Source of the DNA: CADEEV01 sp964442185
GTDB lineage: Bacteria; Acidobacteriota; Vicinamibacteria; Fen-336
Direction: 5' to 3'
Length of the DNA: 64,000 nucleotides
Assembly (NCBI GenBank): GCA_964442185.1
Contig: CAYTWT010000149.1
Span: forward strand, 7,624 to 71,623
The translations under genes and the position numbers were made by a program. Below, in pieces: positions 45,504 through 54,723 of this stretch. How positions within the stretch are numbered: the stretch's first letter is position 1; every line of letters starts with the position of its first letter. The notes under the pieces were generated by a model that worked only from the letters and a program-made list of their open reading frames with translations, made no database searches and was not told the DNA's origin.

Positions 45504-46721
45504 ATGAGAATGCCCCTCAGTTCCATACCCGAAGCCCTCGACGAGATCCGCGCCGGGCGGATGGTCGTGGTCTGCGACGACGAGGACCGCGAGAACGAGG
45601 GCGACCTCACGATCGCGGCGGAGAAGGTGACGGCGGACGTCATCAACTTCATGGCCCGCTTTGGCCGGGGCCTGATCTGCCTGCCCATGACCGGCGAGCG
45701 GCTCGACGAGCTCCGCATTCCGCTCATGGTCCAGGATGGGGAGAACTCGGCCAAGTTCGGTACGGCGTTCTGCGTCCCGATCGAGGCGAAGCAGGGCACG
45801 ACCACCGGTATTTCGGCCGGGGATCGTGCGCGCACGATCCTGGCTGCCGTCGATCCGAACACGAAAGCGGCCGATCTGGCGCGGCCGGGCCACATGTTCC
45901 CGCTGCGCGCGATGCCTGGCGGCGTGCTGCAGCGCTCGGGTCAGACGGAGGCGGCGGTGGACCTGGCGCGGCTCGCTGGCCTGCGGCCGGCGGGCGTAAT
46001 CTGCGAGATCATGAACGAGGACGGGAGCATGGCGCGCGTCCCGCAGCTCGAGGCCTTCTGCCGCGAGCACGACCTCAAGATGATCACCGTCAAGGACCTG
46101 ATCCAGTACCGCATGAAGCATGAGCGGCAGGTTCGCAAGATGGCGGATGCGAAGCTGCCGACGAGCTACGGCGGCTTCCGCATCCACGCCTACGAGAGCC
46201 TGATCGACGGAGAACACCACGTGGCCTTGACGCTCGGCGAGATCAGCCCGGACGAGCCGGTCCTGGTGCGCGTACATAGCCAGTGCCTGACTGGCGACAT
46301 CTTCGGTTCATCGCGCTGCGACTGCGGCGAGCAGCTTCACACAGCTCTCGAGCTGATTGGTCGCGAGGGCGGGGGTGTGTTGCTCTATTTGCGCCAGGAA
46401 GGCCGCGGCATTGGCCTGCTGCACAAGATCATGGCCTACAAGCTCCAGGACGAGGAGAACAAGGACACGGTCGAGGCCAACGAGGCTCTGGGTTTCAAGG
46501 CCGACCAGCGCGACTACGGAATCGGCGCGCAGATACTACACGAGCTGGGCGTCCACAAGATGCGCCTGCTCACGAACAACCCGCGCAAATTCGTGGGCCT
46601 CGAAGGTTACGGCCTCGAGATCGTCGAGCGCCTGCCGATCGAGATCCCGGCCTCCGACGCGAACCGCCGCTACCTCAAGACCAAGCGCGAGAAGCTCGGT
46701 CACATCCTGCGCAGTGTCTGA
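45504..46721 (+). CDS. ribBA: Bifunctional DHBP synthase / GTP cyclohydrolase II
   Basis: 405 residues. The RibB half has CDDEDRENEGDLTIAAEKV and RPGHMFPLRAMPGGVLQRSG. The RibA half has the zinc site CLTGDIFGSSRCDCGEQL and LLYLRQEGRGIGLLHKI. The enzyme makes two precursors of riboflavin. It completes three of the four biosynthetic proteins; lumazine synthase (RibH) is not encoded next to it and must lie elsewhere. Confidence 0.96.
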   Translation: MRMPLSSIPEALDEIRAGRMVVVCDDEDRENEGDLTIAAEKVTADVINFMARFGRGLICLPMTGERLDELRIPLMVQDGENSAKFGTAFCVPIEAKQGTTTGISAGDRARTILAAVDPNTKAADLARPGHMFPLRAMPGGVLQRSGQTEAAVDLARLAGLRPAGVICEIMNEDGSMARVPQLEAFCREHDLKMITVKDLIQYRMKHERQVRKMADAKLPTSYGGFRIHAYESLIDGEHHVALTLGEISPDEPVLVRVHSQCLTGDIFGSSRCDCGEQLHTALELIGREGGGVLLYLRQEGRGIGLLHKIMAYKLQDEENKDTVEANEALGFKADQRDYGIGAQILHELGVHKMRLLTNNPRKFVGLEGYGLEIVERLPIEIPASDANRRYLKTKREKLGHILRSV

Positions 46722-46763
46722 GGCAAGCGCCGTGCCAGAGAAAGCGCCGCCGGAGCGAACTCG

Positions 46764-47225
46764 ATGATTCAGGAGTTCCTGCGGGGCGTTCCGCTGTTCC
46801 GCGACCTCGATGACGACGACCTGGCCCAGCTCTTGATAGCGGGTCGCGTGCGGCGCTTTGCCGAGGGCGCACAGGTCCTGACCGAAGGCGCTCCGGGCGG
46901 CCAGCTGCACGTGATTCACACCGGCAAGGTGCGGATCAGCAAGGTCGTCCCGGGAGTGGGCGAAGAGGCGCTTGCCATCCTCGAGCCGGGCGACTTCTTT
47001 GGCGAGCTCGAGTTCTTCGACGGGGCGCCGGCCTCGGCCCACGCCATCGCCCACGCCGAGTGTGAGATCCTCTCGATCCCGCACCAGGAGATGCGGGATC
47101 TGATCAAGAGCCGGCCCGAACTGGCGGCCCGCTTCCTGTGGGCCTTTGGGGCAACGCTGGCGCGTCGCCTGCGCGAGACCAACCAGAAGATGACGACGCT
47201 GTTCGCGATCTCCCGCACGTTCTGA
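46764..47225 (+). CDS. Cyclic-nucleotide-binding domain protein
   Basis: 153 residues, almost all one cNMP-binding domain: FAEGAQVLTEGAPGGQLHVI, VRISKVVPGVGEE, and the phosphate-binding cassette FGELEFFDGAPASAHAIAHA. It has no DNA-binding domain, so it is not a CRP regulator. The usual R-A motif (E-x-x-R-x-A) is changed to SAHA, with His where Arg contacts the phosphate. Ligand binding may therefore be weak or different. A short C-helix tail follows. It is next to ffh but not clearly in its transcript. Confidence 0.85.
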   Translation: MIQEFLRGVPLFRDLDDDDLAQLLIAGRVRRFAEGAQVLTEGAPGGQLHVIHTGKVRISKVVPGVGEEALAILEPGDFFGELEFFDGAPASAHAIAHAECEILSIPHQEMRDLIKSRPELAARFLWAFGATLARRLRETNQKMTTLFAISRTF

Positions 47226-47261
47226 AGATCACCCGTAACCCGTGGTAGCTGCAAGGCTTAT

Positions 47262-47291
47262 TTGACAAGCCAGAGACCTCTGGCCTAAGAT
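47262..47291 (+). promoter_or_regulatory. ffh-rpsP operon promoter
   Basis: TTGACA (47262-47267) and TAAGAT (47286-47291) are 18 bases apart, a near-consensus sigma-70 promoter. The mRNA start would be near 47298. Confidence 0.75.
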
Positions 47292-47300
47292 CTTACGTTC

Positions 47301-47320
47301 CGTCGGGCGAGCGCCCGACG
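47301..47320 (+). promoter_or_regulatory. 5' leader hairpin of the ffh transcript
   Basis: CGTCGGGC (47301-47308) and GCCCGACG (47313-47320) form a perfect 8-bp stem with a GAGC loop. It begins a few bases after the predicted transcription start, so it may protect the 5' end of the long ffh-rpsP-rimM-trmD mRNA. AGGAGG follows at 47328-47333. Confidence 0.55.
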
Positions 47321-47346
47321 TGTGGGCAGGAGGCCCTCGCTCTAAC

Positions 47347-48687
47347 GTGTTCGAGTCGCTCAGCCAGAGGCTTTCGGGGGTCTTCCGGTCGCTGCGCGGT
47401 CAGGGGACCCTGTCCGAAGCCCATGTCGATGCCGCGCTGCGCGAGATTCGACTTGCCCTGCTCGAGGCTGATGTCCACTTCAAGGTCGTCAAGACCTTCC
47501 TCGACCGTGTGAGGCCGATCGCCACGGGCCAAGATGTCCTGAGGAGCCTCACGCCTGACCAGGCCGTCTTGCGCATCGTGCGCGACGAGCTGGTCGAGTT
47601 GCTCGGGGGCGGCACGCCGGCGCGCCTGTTGACCTCGTCCAGGCCGCCCTCTGTCGTCCTGATGACCGGCCTGCAGGGTTCGGGCAAGACCACCACGACG
47701 GCCAAGCTCGCGAAGTGGCTCGTGAAGGGCGGCCATCACCCAGTGCTGGTCTCGACCGACGTGTATCGGCCGGCCGCGCGCGAACAGTTGCGGGTGCTGG
47801 GCGAGCGAAACCGCCTGAAGGTCCATCACCCCGAAGGCAACGAGCCGGGCGAGTTGCTGAAATCGGCCTTGGCCGAGGCCCGCGCCCTGGGCCACGACAT
47901 CGTCCTCGTCGATACCGCCGGCCGGCTGCACATCGACGACGCGCTGATGGCCGAGCTCAGCGACCTCAAGGACGTAGCACAGCCGAGCGAGATCCTCTAC
48001 GTGGCCGACGCGATGACCGGTCAGGACGCAGTCAGGAGTGCTGCGGAGTTCCACCGGCGCATCGGGACGACCGGCATCGTGCTGACCAAGCTCGACGGCG
48101 ATGCGCGCGGCGGCGCCGCTCTTTCGGCCGCATCGGTCACGGGCTGCCCGGTCAAGTTCGCCGGCATCGGCGAGAAGATCGACGAGTTCGAGCTTTTCGA
48201 GCCCGCGCGCATGGTCTCCCGCATCCTCGGGATGGGCGACGTGCTCGGGCTGATCGAAAAGGTCGAAGCGGCGTTCGACCACGACCAGGCCGACGCTCTC
48301 GCGCGCAAGCTACGCCGCAATGAGTTCACGCTCGAGGACTTTCGCGAGCAGATGCGCCAGCTGCGCAAGCTGGGGCCGCTCGACCAGGTGCTGTCGATGC
48401 TGCCGGGCATGGGCAGCATGAAGGGCGTCGACGTGGATGCGGGCGAGCGCGAGATGCGCCGCTCCGGCGCCATCATTGACTCCATGACGCCGCGCGAGCG
48501 GCGCGAGCCGGCGCTGATCAACGGCAGCCGCCGCAAGCGGATCGCGCGCGGCAGCGGCACCCACGTCGAGGACGTGAACCGGCTCCTGAAGCAGTTTGCA
48601 CAGGCCCGCAAGATGATGAAGAGCTTCGGGAGTGGCGGCGGCAAGGCGATCAGGCGCCTGGCCGCGCGCGTGCCCCAATTTCGTTAG
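47347..48687 (+). CDS. ffh: Signal recognition particle protein Ffh
   Basis: 446 residues from GTG 47347, giving the family start MFESLSQRLSGVFRSLRGQG. The NG domain has MTGLQGSGKTTTTAKLAKWL, LVDTAGRLHIDD and VLTKLDGDARGGAAL. The Met-rich M domain includes MLPGMGSMKGV and SRRKRIARGSGTHVEDVN, which bind 4.5S RNA and signal peptides. Ffh works with FtsY at 42865. It is the first gene of a translation-linked operon. Confidence 0.97.
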   Translation: MFESLSQRLSGVFRSLRGQGTLSEAHVDAALREIRLALLEADVHFKVVKTFLDRVRPIATGQDVLRSLTPDQAVLRIVRDELVELLGGGTPARLLTSSRPPSVVLMTGLQGSGKTTTTAKLAKWLVKGGHHPVLVSTDVYRPAAREQLRVLGERNRLKVHHPEGNEPGELLKSALAEARALGHDIVLVDTAGRLHIDDALMAELSDLKDVAQPSEILYVADAMTGQDAVRSAAEFHRRIGTTGIVLTKLDGDARGGAALSAASVTGCPVKFAGIGEKIDEFELFEPARMVSRILGMGDVLGLIEKVEAAFDHDQADALARKLRRNEFTLEDFREQMRQLRKLGPLDQVLSMLPGMGSMKGVDVDAGEREMRRSGAIIDSMTPRERREPALINGSRRKRIARGSGTHVEDVNRLLKQFAQARKMMKSFGSGGGKAIRRLAARVPQFR

Positions 48688-48717
48688 GAACGGTTTTGAA
48701 AGGAAGCAAGTAAGAGC

Positions 48718-48963
48718 ATGCTGGCAATCAGGCTGAGACGGACGGGTTCGAGCAAGCGGCCCTACTACCGCGTGGTCGTGGCCGATTCAAGGAATTGGCG
48801 CGACGGGCGTTTCGTCGAGACCCTCGGGCACTACGATCCGCGCCGGGACCCGGCGGTCGTGAAGATCGATTCCGCACGGGCGCAGTACTGGATCTCGAAG
48901 GGCGCCCAGCCCTCGGACACGGTGCGCAGCCTGCTGAAGAAGAACCCCCCGGCCGCGAAGTGA
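48718..48963 (+). CDS. rpsP: 30S ribosomal protein S16 (bS16)
   Basis: 81 residues: MLAIRLRRTGSSKRPYYRVV, VADSRNWRDGRFVETLGHYD and AQYWISKGAQPSDTVRSLL. S16 assists early 30S assembly. AAGGAAG precedes the ATG at a good distance. The order ffh-rpsP-KH-rimM-trmD-rplS is a widely conserved cluster. Confidence 0.98.
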   Translation: MLAIRLRRTGSSKRPYYRVVVADSRNWRDGRFVETLGHYDPRRDPAVVKIDSARAQYWISKGAQPSDTVRSLLKKNPPAAK

Positions 48964-49190
48964 AAGCGTTGCTCGAGGCCTTCGCGCGCGCGCTCGTGAC
49001 CGAACCTGGGCGCGTCGTCGTCACTGAGAGTATCGACGAGGAGGGCGTGCTGCTCGAGGTCGAGGTGGCGCCGGGGGACCTCGGCCGGGTGATCGGCCGG
49101 CGCGGACGCACGGCCGAATCGCTGCGCGTCGTGCTCGATGCGGTGGCCGAAAGGCGCGACACCCACTGCGACGTGGAGATCCTGGATTGA
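48960..49190 (+). CDS. khpA: KH-domain RNA-binding protein KhpA
   Basis: 76 residues from GTG 48960, overlapping the rpsP stop (GTGA). The single KH domain has the GxxG loop in GRVIGRRGRTAESLRVVLDA. KhpA-type proteins bind RNA, often with KhpB, and sit between rpsP and rimM in many bacteria. The next start overlaps again (TTGA). Confidence 0.93.
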   Translation: MKALLEAFARALVTEPGRVVVTESIDEEGVLLEVEVAPGDLGRVIGRRGRTAESLRVVLDAVAERRDTHCDVEILD

Positions 49191-49711
49191 GGCCCTGGTC
49201 CGAGTTCGTGACGATCGGCCGCGTGCTGAAGCCCCAGGGCCGCAAGGGGGAGATCGCCGTCTATCCACTGAGCGACCGTGAGGATCGCTTCCCCAGGCTG
49301 CGCCGAGCCTTCGTCCCGGACTCGGGCGGGGGAGTGCGCGAGCTTGCCATCGACGGGTGTTTCCCGCACAAGGGCGGCTTCGTCCTGAAGCTCCACGACG
49401 TCGACTCGATCGACGCCGCCGAAGCCCTGCGCGGCGCCGACCTGCGCATCGCTCCGGATGAGCTCGAAACGCTCCCCGAGGGTTCGTACTACCACCACGA
49501 TCTCGTGGGCCTGCGGGCGGTCGACGAGCGCGGCGCCGAGGTCGGCTTGGTTGAGGACATCTGGGAGACGGGCGCCGAGGCCGCCGTGCTCGTGATCCGC
49601 GGCGCCCGGGGCGAGACGCTGCTGCCGCTGGCGGCGCCGTTCCTCCGGAGTGTCGACCTCGCGGGCCGTCGGCTCGTCGTGAATCTCGAGATGGTGGAAC
49701 TTGCGCATTGA
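49187..49711 (+). CDS. rimM: Ribosome maturation factor RimM
   Basis: 174 residues from TTG 49187, overlapping the KH-gene stop. The RimM N-domain has TIGRVLKPQGRKGEIAVYPL. The PRC-barrel C-domain has YYHHDLVGLRAVDERGAEV and LLPLAAPFLRSVDLAGRRLV. RimM helps 30S head assembly around S19. It overlaps trmD by 11 bases. Confidence 0.96.
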   Translation: MRPWSEFVTIGRVLKPQGRKGEIAVYPLSDREDRFPRLRRAFVPDSGGGVRELAIDGCFPHKGGFVLKLHDVDSIDAAEALRGADLRIAPDELETLPEGSYYHHDLVGLRAVDERGAEVGLVEDIWETGAEAAVLVIRGARGETLLPLAAPFLRSVDLAGRRLVVNLEMVELAH

Positions 49712-50474
49712 CGTCGTGACGATCTTTCCGGCGATGCTCGGGGCTCCCCTCGAGGCTGGCATCGTCCGCCGGGCTACGGACAAGGGAAGCGTGTCGCTGC
49801 TCGTCCACGACCTGCGACAGTGGAGCGACGACAAGCACCGCACTGTGGACGACGCGCCTTTTGGCGGCGGCCCTGGCATGGTGATGAAGGCCGAGCCGTT
49901 CTTCCAGGCCGTGGAAGCGATCCTGTCGGGCGGCGCTCCGCCGAAGACACAGGTCGTCTTGCTCTCGCCGCGCGGCCGGCGTTTCGACCAGGCCACCGCC
50001 GAGCGCTACTCGCGACTCGACCGGCTGGTGCTGCTCTGCGGCCGCTACGAGGGCATCGACGAGCGCGTCTGCGAGGGCCTCGCGACCGAGGAGCTGAGCC
50101 TGGGCGATTTTGTCCTGACCGGCGGGGAAGTGGCGGCGCTCGCCGTGATCGAGGCGACGGTGCGCCTGCTGCCCGGCGCGCTAGGTGACGCAGACTCCGC
50201 CGTCTACGACTCCTTCGCGGGTAGCGTGCTCGAGGGCCCCCACTACACGCGGCCGGCCTTGCACCGTGGGCGCGCGGTTCCCGAGGTGCTGCTCTCGGGC
50301 GATCACGAAAAGATCAAGCGCTTTCGTCGCAAGGAGGCGCTGCGGGCTACCCGCACGCGGCGCCCCGACCTGCTCGCTCAGAGCCGGCTGTCGAGCCAGG
50401 ACCAAGCACTTCTGCGCGAGCTCGAAGACGAAGCGCTTCGGCAGCACCCCGAACCCGTACTGAGCAAGAGATAG
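49701..50474 (+). CDS. trmD: tRNA (guanine-N1)-methyltransferase TrmD
   Basis: 257 residues from TTG 49701, giving MRIDVVTIFPAML. It methylates G37 of tRNA. The SPOUT knot residues LLCGRYEGIDERVCEGLATE, then LGDFVLTGGEVAALAVIEA, and the N-terminal APFGGGPGMVMK are present. The 11-base overlap with rimM implies coupling. A three-gene run of TTG and GTG starts here is notable. Confidence 0.97.
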   Translation: MRIDVVTIFPAMLGAPLEAGIVRRATDKGSVSLLVHDLRQWSDDKHRTVDDAPFGGGPGMVMKAEPFFQAVEAILSGGAPPKTQVVLLSPRGRRFDQATAERYSRLDRLVLLCGRYEGIDERVCEGLATEELSLGDFVLTGGEVAALAVIEATVRLLPGALGDADSAVYDSFAGSVLEGPHYTRPALHRGRAVPEVLLSGDHEKIKRFRRKEALRATRTRRPDLLAQSRLSSQDQALLRELEDEALRQHPEPVLSKR

Positions 50475-50476
50475 GA

Positions 50477-50872
50477 ATGAAGCGTATGAATCCAATCGAC
50501 AGCATCGAGGCCGGCGACCTCAAGCCAGGCCTGCCGCAGCTTGCCGCCGGCGACACCGTGCGCGTGCACGTGAAGGTCAAGGAGACGAGCGTCAAGGAGG
50601 AAAAGGGCAAGGCCAAGGAGACCGAGCGGGAGCGCGTCCAGGTCTTCGAGGGCATCGTGATCGGCCTGCGCGGAAGCGGAGCCCGCGCCACGGTGACCGT
50701 CCGCAAGGTCTCCTTCGGGCAGGGCGTCGAGCGGATCTTTCCGCTCCACGCGAAAACCATCGAGAAGATCGAGGTGATGAAGCGGGCCAAGGTGCGCCGT
50801 GCGAAGCTCTACTACCTGCGTGAGCGGAAGGGCAAGGCGAGCCGCATGAAGGAAAAGCGCGACAACGTCTGA
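50477..50872 (+). CDS. rplS: 50S ribosomal protein L19 (bL19)
   Basis: 131 residues. L19 lies at the subunit interface. Motifs are GDTVRVHVKVKET, RVQVFEGIVIGLRGSGARAT and GVERIFPLHAKTIEKIEVMK, then RAKLYYLRERKGKA. A charged insert (SVKEEKGKAKETERE, about residues 36-50) lengthens the usual 115-residue protein. It starts two bases after trmD. ATG 50486 is a possible second start. Confidence 0.97.
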   Translation: MKRMNPIDSIEAGDLKPGLPQLAAGDTVRVHVKVKETSVKEEKGKAKETERERVQVFEGIVIGLRGSGARATVTVRKVSFGQGVERIFPLHAKTIEKIEVMKRAKVRRAKLYYLRERKGKASRMKEKRDNV

Positions 50873-50944
50873 GCCGACGTGCCCCGGCGTAGGGCGATTT
50901 CTCGGAAGCTGCCTGGTCGTCTTTGTCTTCTGACCAATAGGAGG

Positions 50945-51616
50945 ATGGCGACGGACGCTCACAAGGCCGGCCGCACCCGCAAGCCGCTCGTCCACCACGG
51001 CGTCGAACTGCGCTGTAGCTCCCGTTACGAGGCGGAGGCGCGGGCGGCTGGACACGTGCGCGTGGCGGGTCTCGACGAAGTGGGCCGTGGCGCCTTGTGC
51101 GGCCCCGTCGTTGCCGGAGCGGTGATCCTGGGAGACGACTTCGACACGGCGGGTCTCGACGATTCCAAGCGTCTCACCAAGGCCCAGCGTGAGCGTCTGT
51201 CGGAGCGCATCCGTGCGGAGGCGCTCGCCTGGGCAATCGGCGCGGCCGAGCCGGTCGAGATCGATCGAGTCAACATCCTTCAGGCGACCTACCTCGCGAT
51301 GCAGCGGGCTCTCGCCGGGCTGCGCATAGAGCCGGACTTCCTGCTACTCGACGCGCTCAGGCTCCCCGGCGTCGCCGTTCCGCAGCTTGGCATCGTCAAG
51401 GGCGACGCCGTCTCGGTCTCGATCGCCGCGGCTTCGATCGTCGCGAAGGTGGCGCGCGACGCAGCGATGCGGGAGTGCGAAACGCTGTACCCCGGGTACG
51501 GTCTCGGGCACAACATGGGCTACGCGAGCGAGGACCATCGCGAGGCCCTTCGGAAGCTGGGACCTTCACAGATCCACCGGTGCACTTTCCAAGGAACGCA
51601 GCCGTGGTTATTCTAG
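50945..51616 (+). CDS. rnhB: Ribonuclease HII
   Basis: 223 residues from ATG 50945. RNase HII removes ribonucleotides and RNA from RNA-DNA hybrids. Catalytic residues are in VAGLDEVGRGALCGPVVAGA (Asp-Glu) and LLLDALRLPG (Asp), with DDSKRLTKAQRE and SIVAKVARDAAMRECE. AGGAGG directly abuts this ATG, an odd spacing. GTG 50879 would add 22 basic residues, so the start is unsettled. It ends the ffh-to-rnhB run. Confidence 0.94.
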   Translation: MATDAHKAGRTRKPLVHHGVELRCSSRYEAEARAAGHVRVAGLDEVGRGALCGPVVAGAVILGDDFDTAGLDDSKRLTKAQRERLSERIRAEALAWAIGAAEPVEIDRVNILQATYLAMQRALAGLRIEPDFLLLDALRLPGVAVPQLGIVKGDAVSVSIAAASIVAKVARDAAMRECETLYPGYGLGHNMGYASEDHREALRKLGPSQIHRCTFQGTQPWLF

Positions 51617-51647
51617 AGGCGAACAACCCGGAGTCCAGGGGATAGAA

Positions 51648-54600
51648 GTGGCCAAGATCAACCCCATCAAGGTCAAGCAGGACGCCGACAAGCTCGAGAA
51701 GGCCGGGAAGATTGATCAGGCAATCTCTCTTTACCGTCAGCTCGTAGACGACAACCCACGCGACTGGAACACGATCAAGAAGATCGGGGATCTCTACGCC
51801 CGCCTCAACAAGAACCGCGAGGCGACCGAAGAGTACGCGAAGGTCGCCGACTTCTACGCCAAGGACGGCTTTCTCCTCAAGTCGATCGCGATCTGGAAGC
51901 AGATCAACAAGCTGGATCCCTCGGCACTCGAGCCGTACCTGAACCTGGCCGATCTGTACTCGAAGCAGGGCCTGATGATGGAGGCCAAGAGCCAGTACCA
52001 GATCGTCGTGGACGAGTACATCAAGCGCGGTAAGGGCCGCGAAGCCGGCGACGTCCTGAAGAAGATGGCCGACGTCGACCCGGCTGACCTGAAGGTCCGC
52101 AGCAAGCTGGCGGACCTCTATATGCGCGACGGGTCGACCGTCAAGGCCGTCGAGGAGCACGTCGCGATCGCCGAAGAGCTCACGAAAAAGGGCCACCTGG
52201 TCGAGGCGCTGCAGGTCCTGGAGAAGGGCCTGAAGCTCGACGCGAAGAGCCAGAAGCTGCGTGGCGAGTTGGCGCGCATCCACGTCGTCCAGAAGAACTA
52301 TGAAAAGGCGATCCAGTACCTGGAGGGGATCGCCCGCGAGTCGCCGAACGACGCCCAGATGCTGTTCCGCCTGGGCGAGGCATACGTCGGCGCCAAGAAG
52401 CTGGAAGAGGCGGAGTCGCTCTTCAAGCGGTTGCTGGAGCTAGACCCGAATGACAGCGAGAGCCACATCCAGATGGGTCGTGTGCATCTGCTCCAGGGCA
52501 ACTCGGATGGCGCCTTCGACGAGTTCCTGCCGGTCGTCGATCGACTGCTGGGTCGCAAGGAAGGCGACAAGGCGGCGGTGCTGCTGCAGCAGATCGTCCA
52601 GAGGGTTCCGGGCCATGTGAAGAGCCTTTCCAAGCTGGCCGAAGTGTTCCGCACGCTGAAGAAGGACAGCGCGGTCGTGCAGACCTACTCCAACCTGACC
52701 GAGGCCTACATCAACGCGGGCCAGCTCGAGCAAGCCGCCGGCATTCTCGAGATCCTCGTCGGCATGGAGCCTCAGAACCAGCAGTACAGGTCCAAGCTGG
52801 AATTCGTCCGCTCGAAGCAGTCGGCGGCCCCCGGCGCCACGGCCGCGCCGGCGGCGAGCTCGGACATGGAAGAGATCGATTTCGAAATGGATGCGCCCGC
52901 CGCCTTGGAGCCGGCCGTCGCCAGGTTCGAGTCGAGCAACGTCGCCTCGCCAGTGGTGAAACGGCCCGCCGCGGCTGCTGCGCCGGTTCCTCCGGCCTCT
53001 CCCCAGGCCCTGCCCCGTCCGAGCGTCGAGGTGAGCGGGGCCTTGTCCGACGAAGACCGCGAGTTCATCGACGAGCACCTCGCCGAGGGCAAGGTCTTCC
53101 GCAAGTACGGCCTGGTCGACAAGGCGGGGGACCAGTTCGAAGCGATCATCGCCCGCTTCCCCGATCACGTCGAGGCGCGCCAGGAACTGCGCGACGTTCA
53201 CCGCGAGAAGGGTCAGAGCGTGAGGGCGGCCGAGCAGTGCCTGGCCCTCGCGGAAATCAAGCGGCTCCAGGGCGACGCGGCCGCCGCGGAGGCCTTCGAG
53301 GAGGAGGCCCAGGCGCTCGCGCCGCAGTCCGTTCCCGCTCGCGCCGTCGCAGCGCGCGCGCCCGCCTCGGCCGAGCCCGTGCCGGAGCCGGAGCCGGAAA
53401 TGGCCGACGCCGCGGAGTTCGAGTCGGTGGTCCTCGACGAGGTCGAAGAGGAGATCTCCATCTCGGATGATGTCGACGAAGCGGGCATCGAGCCGCCTCC
53501 AGTGGAGGAAGCAGGGCTGCCCGATCTGGATCTGGGCGTCGAGGACGCCGAGGAAGAGCTACCTGATCGCTTTCTCGACGAGCCGGAAGCCCTGGAAGAA
53601 GTCGCCGGCGAGGCGCCTTCCGGCGCCGCGCCGGAGGCGGAGTTCTCGCTCGAAGCCTCGGTCGAGGAGTTGCCAGAAGCAGCGCTGGAAACGGAGCCCG
53701 AGCCTGAACTCGTCCCACCCCCAGCACCTCTCAAGGTGGCGCCCGCCAAAGCCGTCGCGGCCCCCGCATCAGGGCTTCCCGCGGACCTGCAGAAGGTTCT
53801 CGATGAAGTTGAGGCCTACGTCTCGCTCGGCTTCGTCGACGACGCCAAGGAAGCCTTGCGTGAAGTCGCCGCCAAGTACCCGGGACATGCGGCGATTCAA
53901 GCCAAGATCGATGCGCTGGGCCTCGTCCTCGACGAGGCGGCGGCGGCGGAGCCTCAGCATGAGGTGGCTGCGCCGCTGTTCGAGCCCGACACCGAACCCG
54001 AATCGGAGCCGCCTGTGCCCGCGCCCGCCTTCGAGCCCGAGGAGGCCGCGCTCCAGCCCGAACCCTTCGGGGAGCTGGGACTCTCCGAGCCGCTTGAAGC
54101 CGAGCCGGAGCCCACAGCCAGGCCGGAACCGGAACCTAGCGTCGCGGCCGCCTCGGCTCCGCCGCCGGAGAGCGGCGGTGGCATCGACCTTGGGGCCGAA
54201 CTCTCCGGATTGTTTGGCGCACAGTCCGCTATCGAGGAACCTCCCGCCGTCGAGGCCACCACGGAACTCGGCGACAGCGGCCTGGAGGAGATCTTCAAGG
54301 AATTCAAGAAGGGCGTCGACAAGCAACTCGGCAAGGAGGACTACGACACCCGTTACAATCTCGGCATCGCCTATAAGGAGATGGGCCTGATCGACGAGGC
54401 CATCGCCGAGTTCCAGCTGGCGGCGAAGGACCCGAATCGCGTGCTGGAGTGCGCCAGCATGCTCGGCATCTGCTTCATGGACAAGGGCATGCCCAAGCTC
54501 GCGATGAAGTGGTTCGAGAAGGGCCTCGCCGCGCCGGGTCGCAAGGACGAGGAATACATTGCGCTGCGCTACGACCTTGCCATCGCTCACGAGGCGGACG

Positions 54601-54707
54601 GCGACGTGCGCGAAGCGCTCTCCCTCTTCTCCGAGCTATACGGTCAGGACGCCAACTTCCGCGACGTGGCGAGCAAGGTCCGGGAGCTCAAGGCCGCTCT
54701 CGGTTAG
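51648..54707 (+). CDS. Large TPR protein with acidic Pro-rich linker
   Basis: 1019 residues from GTG 51648 with AGGGG upstream. The first ~390 residues are TPR units, e.g. DQAISLYRQLVDDNP, EATEEYAKVADFYAKDGF and EEAESLFKRLLELDPNDSES. A long Glu/Pro/Ala-rich low-complexity region (about 400-880) holds two small TPR-like islands. The C-terminal block (about 885-1019) has YNLGIAYKEMGLIDEAIAEF and SMLGICFMDKGMPKLAMKWF. It is predicted cytosolic. TPR proteins of this form occur in deltaproteobacteria and Acidobacteriota. I infer a scaffold role. Confidence 0.85.
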   Translation: MAKINPIKVKQDADKLEKAGKIDQAISLYRQLVDDNPRDWNTIKKIGDLYARLNKNREATEEYAKVADFYAKDGFLLKSIAIWKQINKLDPSALEPYLNLADLYSKQGLMMEAKSQYQIVVDEYIKRGKGREAGDVLKKMADVDPADLKVRSKLADLYMRDGSTVKAVEEHVAIAEELTKKGHLVEALQVLEKGLKLDAKSQKLRGELARIHVVQKNYEKAIQYLEGIARESPNDAQMLFRLGEAYVGAKKLEEAESLFKRLLELDPNDSESHIQMGRVHLLQGNSDGAFDEFLPVVDRLLGRKEGDKAAVLLQQIVQRVPGHVKSLSKLAEVFRTLKKDSAVVQTYSNLTEAYINAGQLEQAAGILEILVGMEPQNQQYRSKLEFVRSKQSAAPGATAAPAASSDMEEIDFEMDAPAALEPAVARFESSNVASPVVKRPAAAAAPVPPASPQALPRPSVEVSGALSDEDREFIDEHLAEGKVFRKYGLVDKAGDQFEAIIARFPDHVEARQELRDVHREKGQSVRAAEQCLALAEIKRLQGDAAAAEAFEEEAQALAPQSVPARAVAARAPASAEPVPEPEPEMADAAEFESVVLDEVEEEISISDDVDEAGIEPPPVEEAGLPDLDLGVEDAEEELPDRFLDEPEALEEVAGEAPSGAAPEAEFSLEASVEELPEAALETEPEPELVPPPAPLKVAPAKAVAAPASGLPADLQKVLDEVEAYVSLGFVDDAKEALREVAAKYPGHAAIQAKIDALGLVLDEAAAAEPQHEVAAPLFEPDTEPESEPPVPAPAFEPEEAALQPEPFGELGLSEPLEAEPEPTARPEPEPSVAAASAPPPESGGGIDLGAELSGLFGAQSAIEEPPAVEATTELGDSGLEEIFKEFKKGVDKQLGKEDYDTRYNLGIAYKEMGLIDEAIAEFQLAAKDPNRVLECASMLGICFMDKGMPKLAMKWFEKGLAAPGRKDEEYIALRYDLAIAHEADGDVREALSLFSELYGQDANFRDVASKVRELKAALG

Positions 54708-54723
54708 GCCGGCCGCCCTTCCC

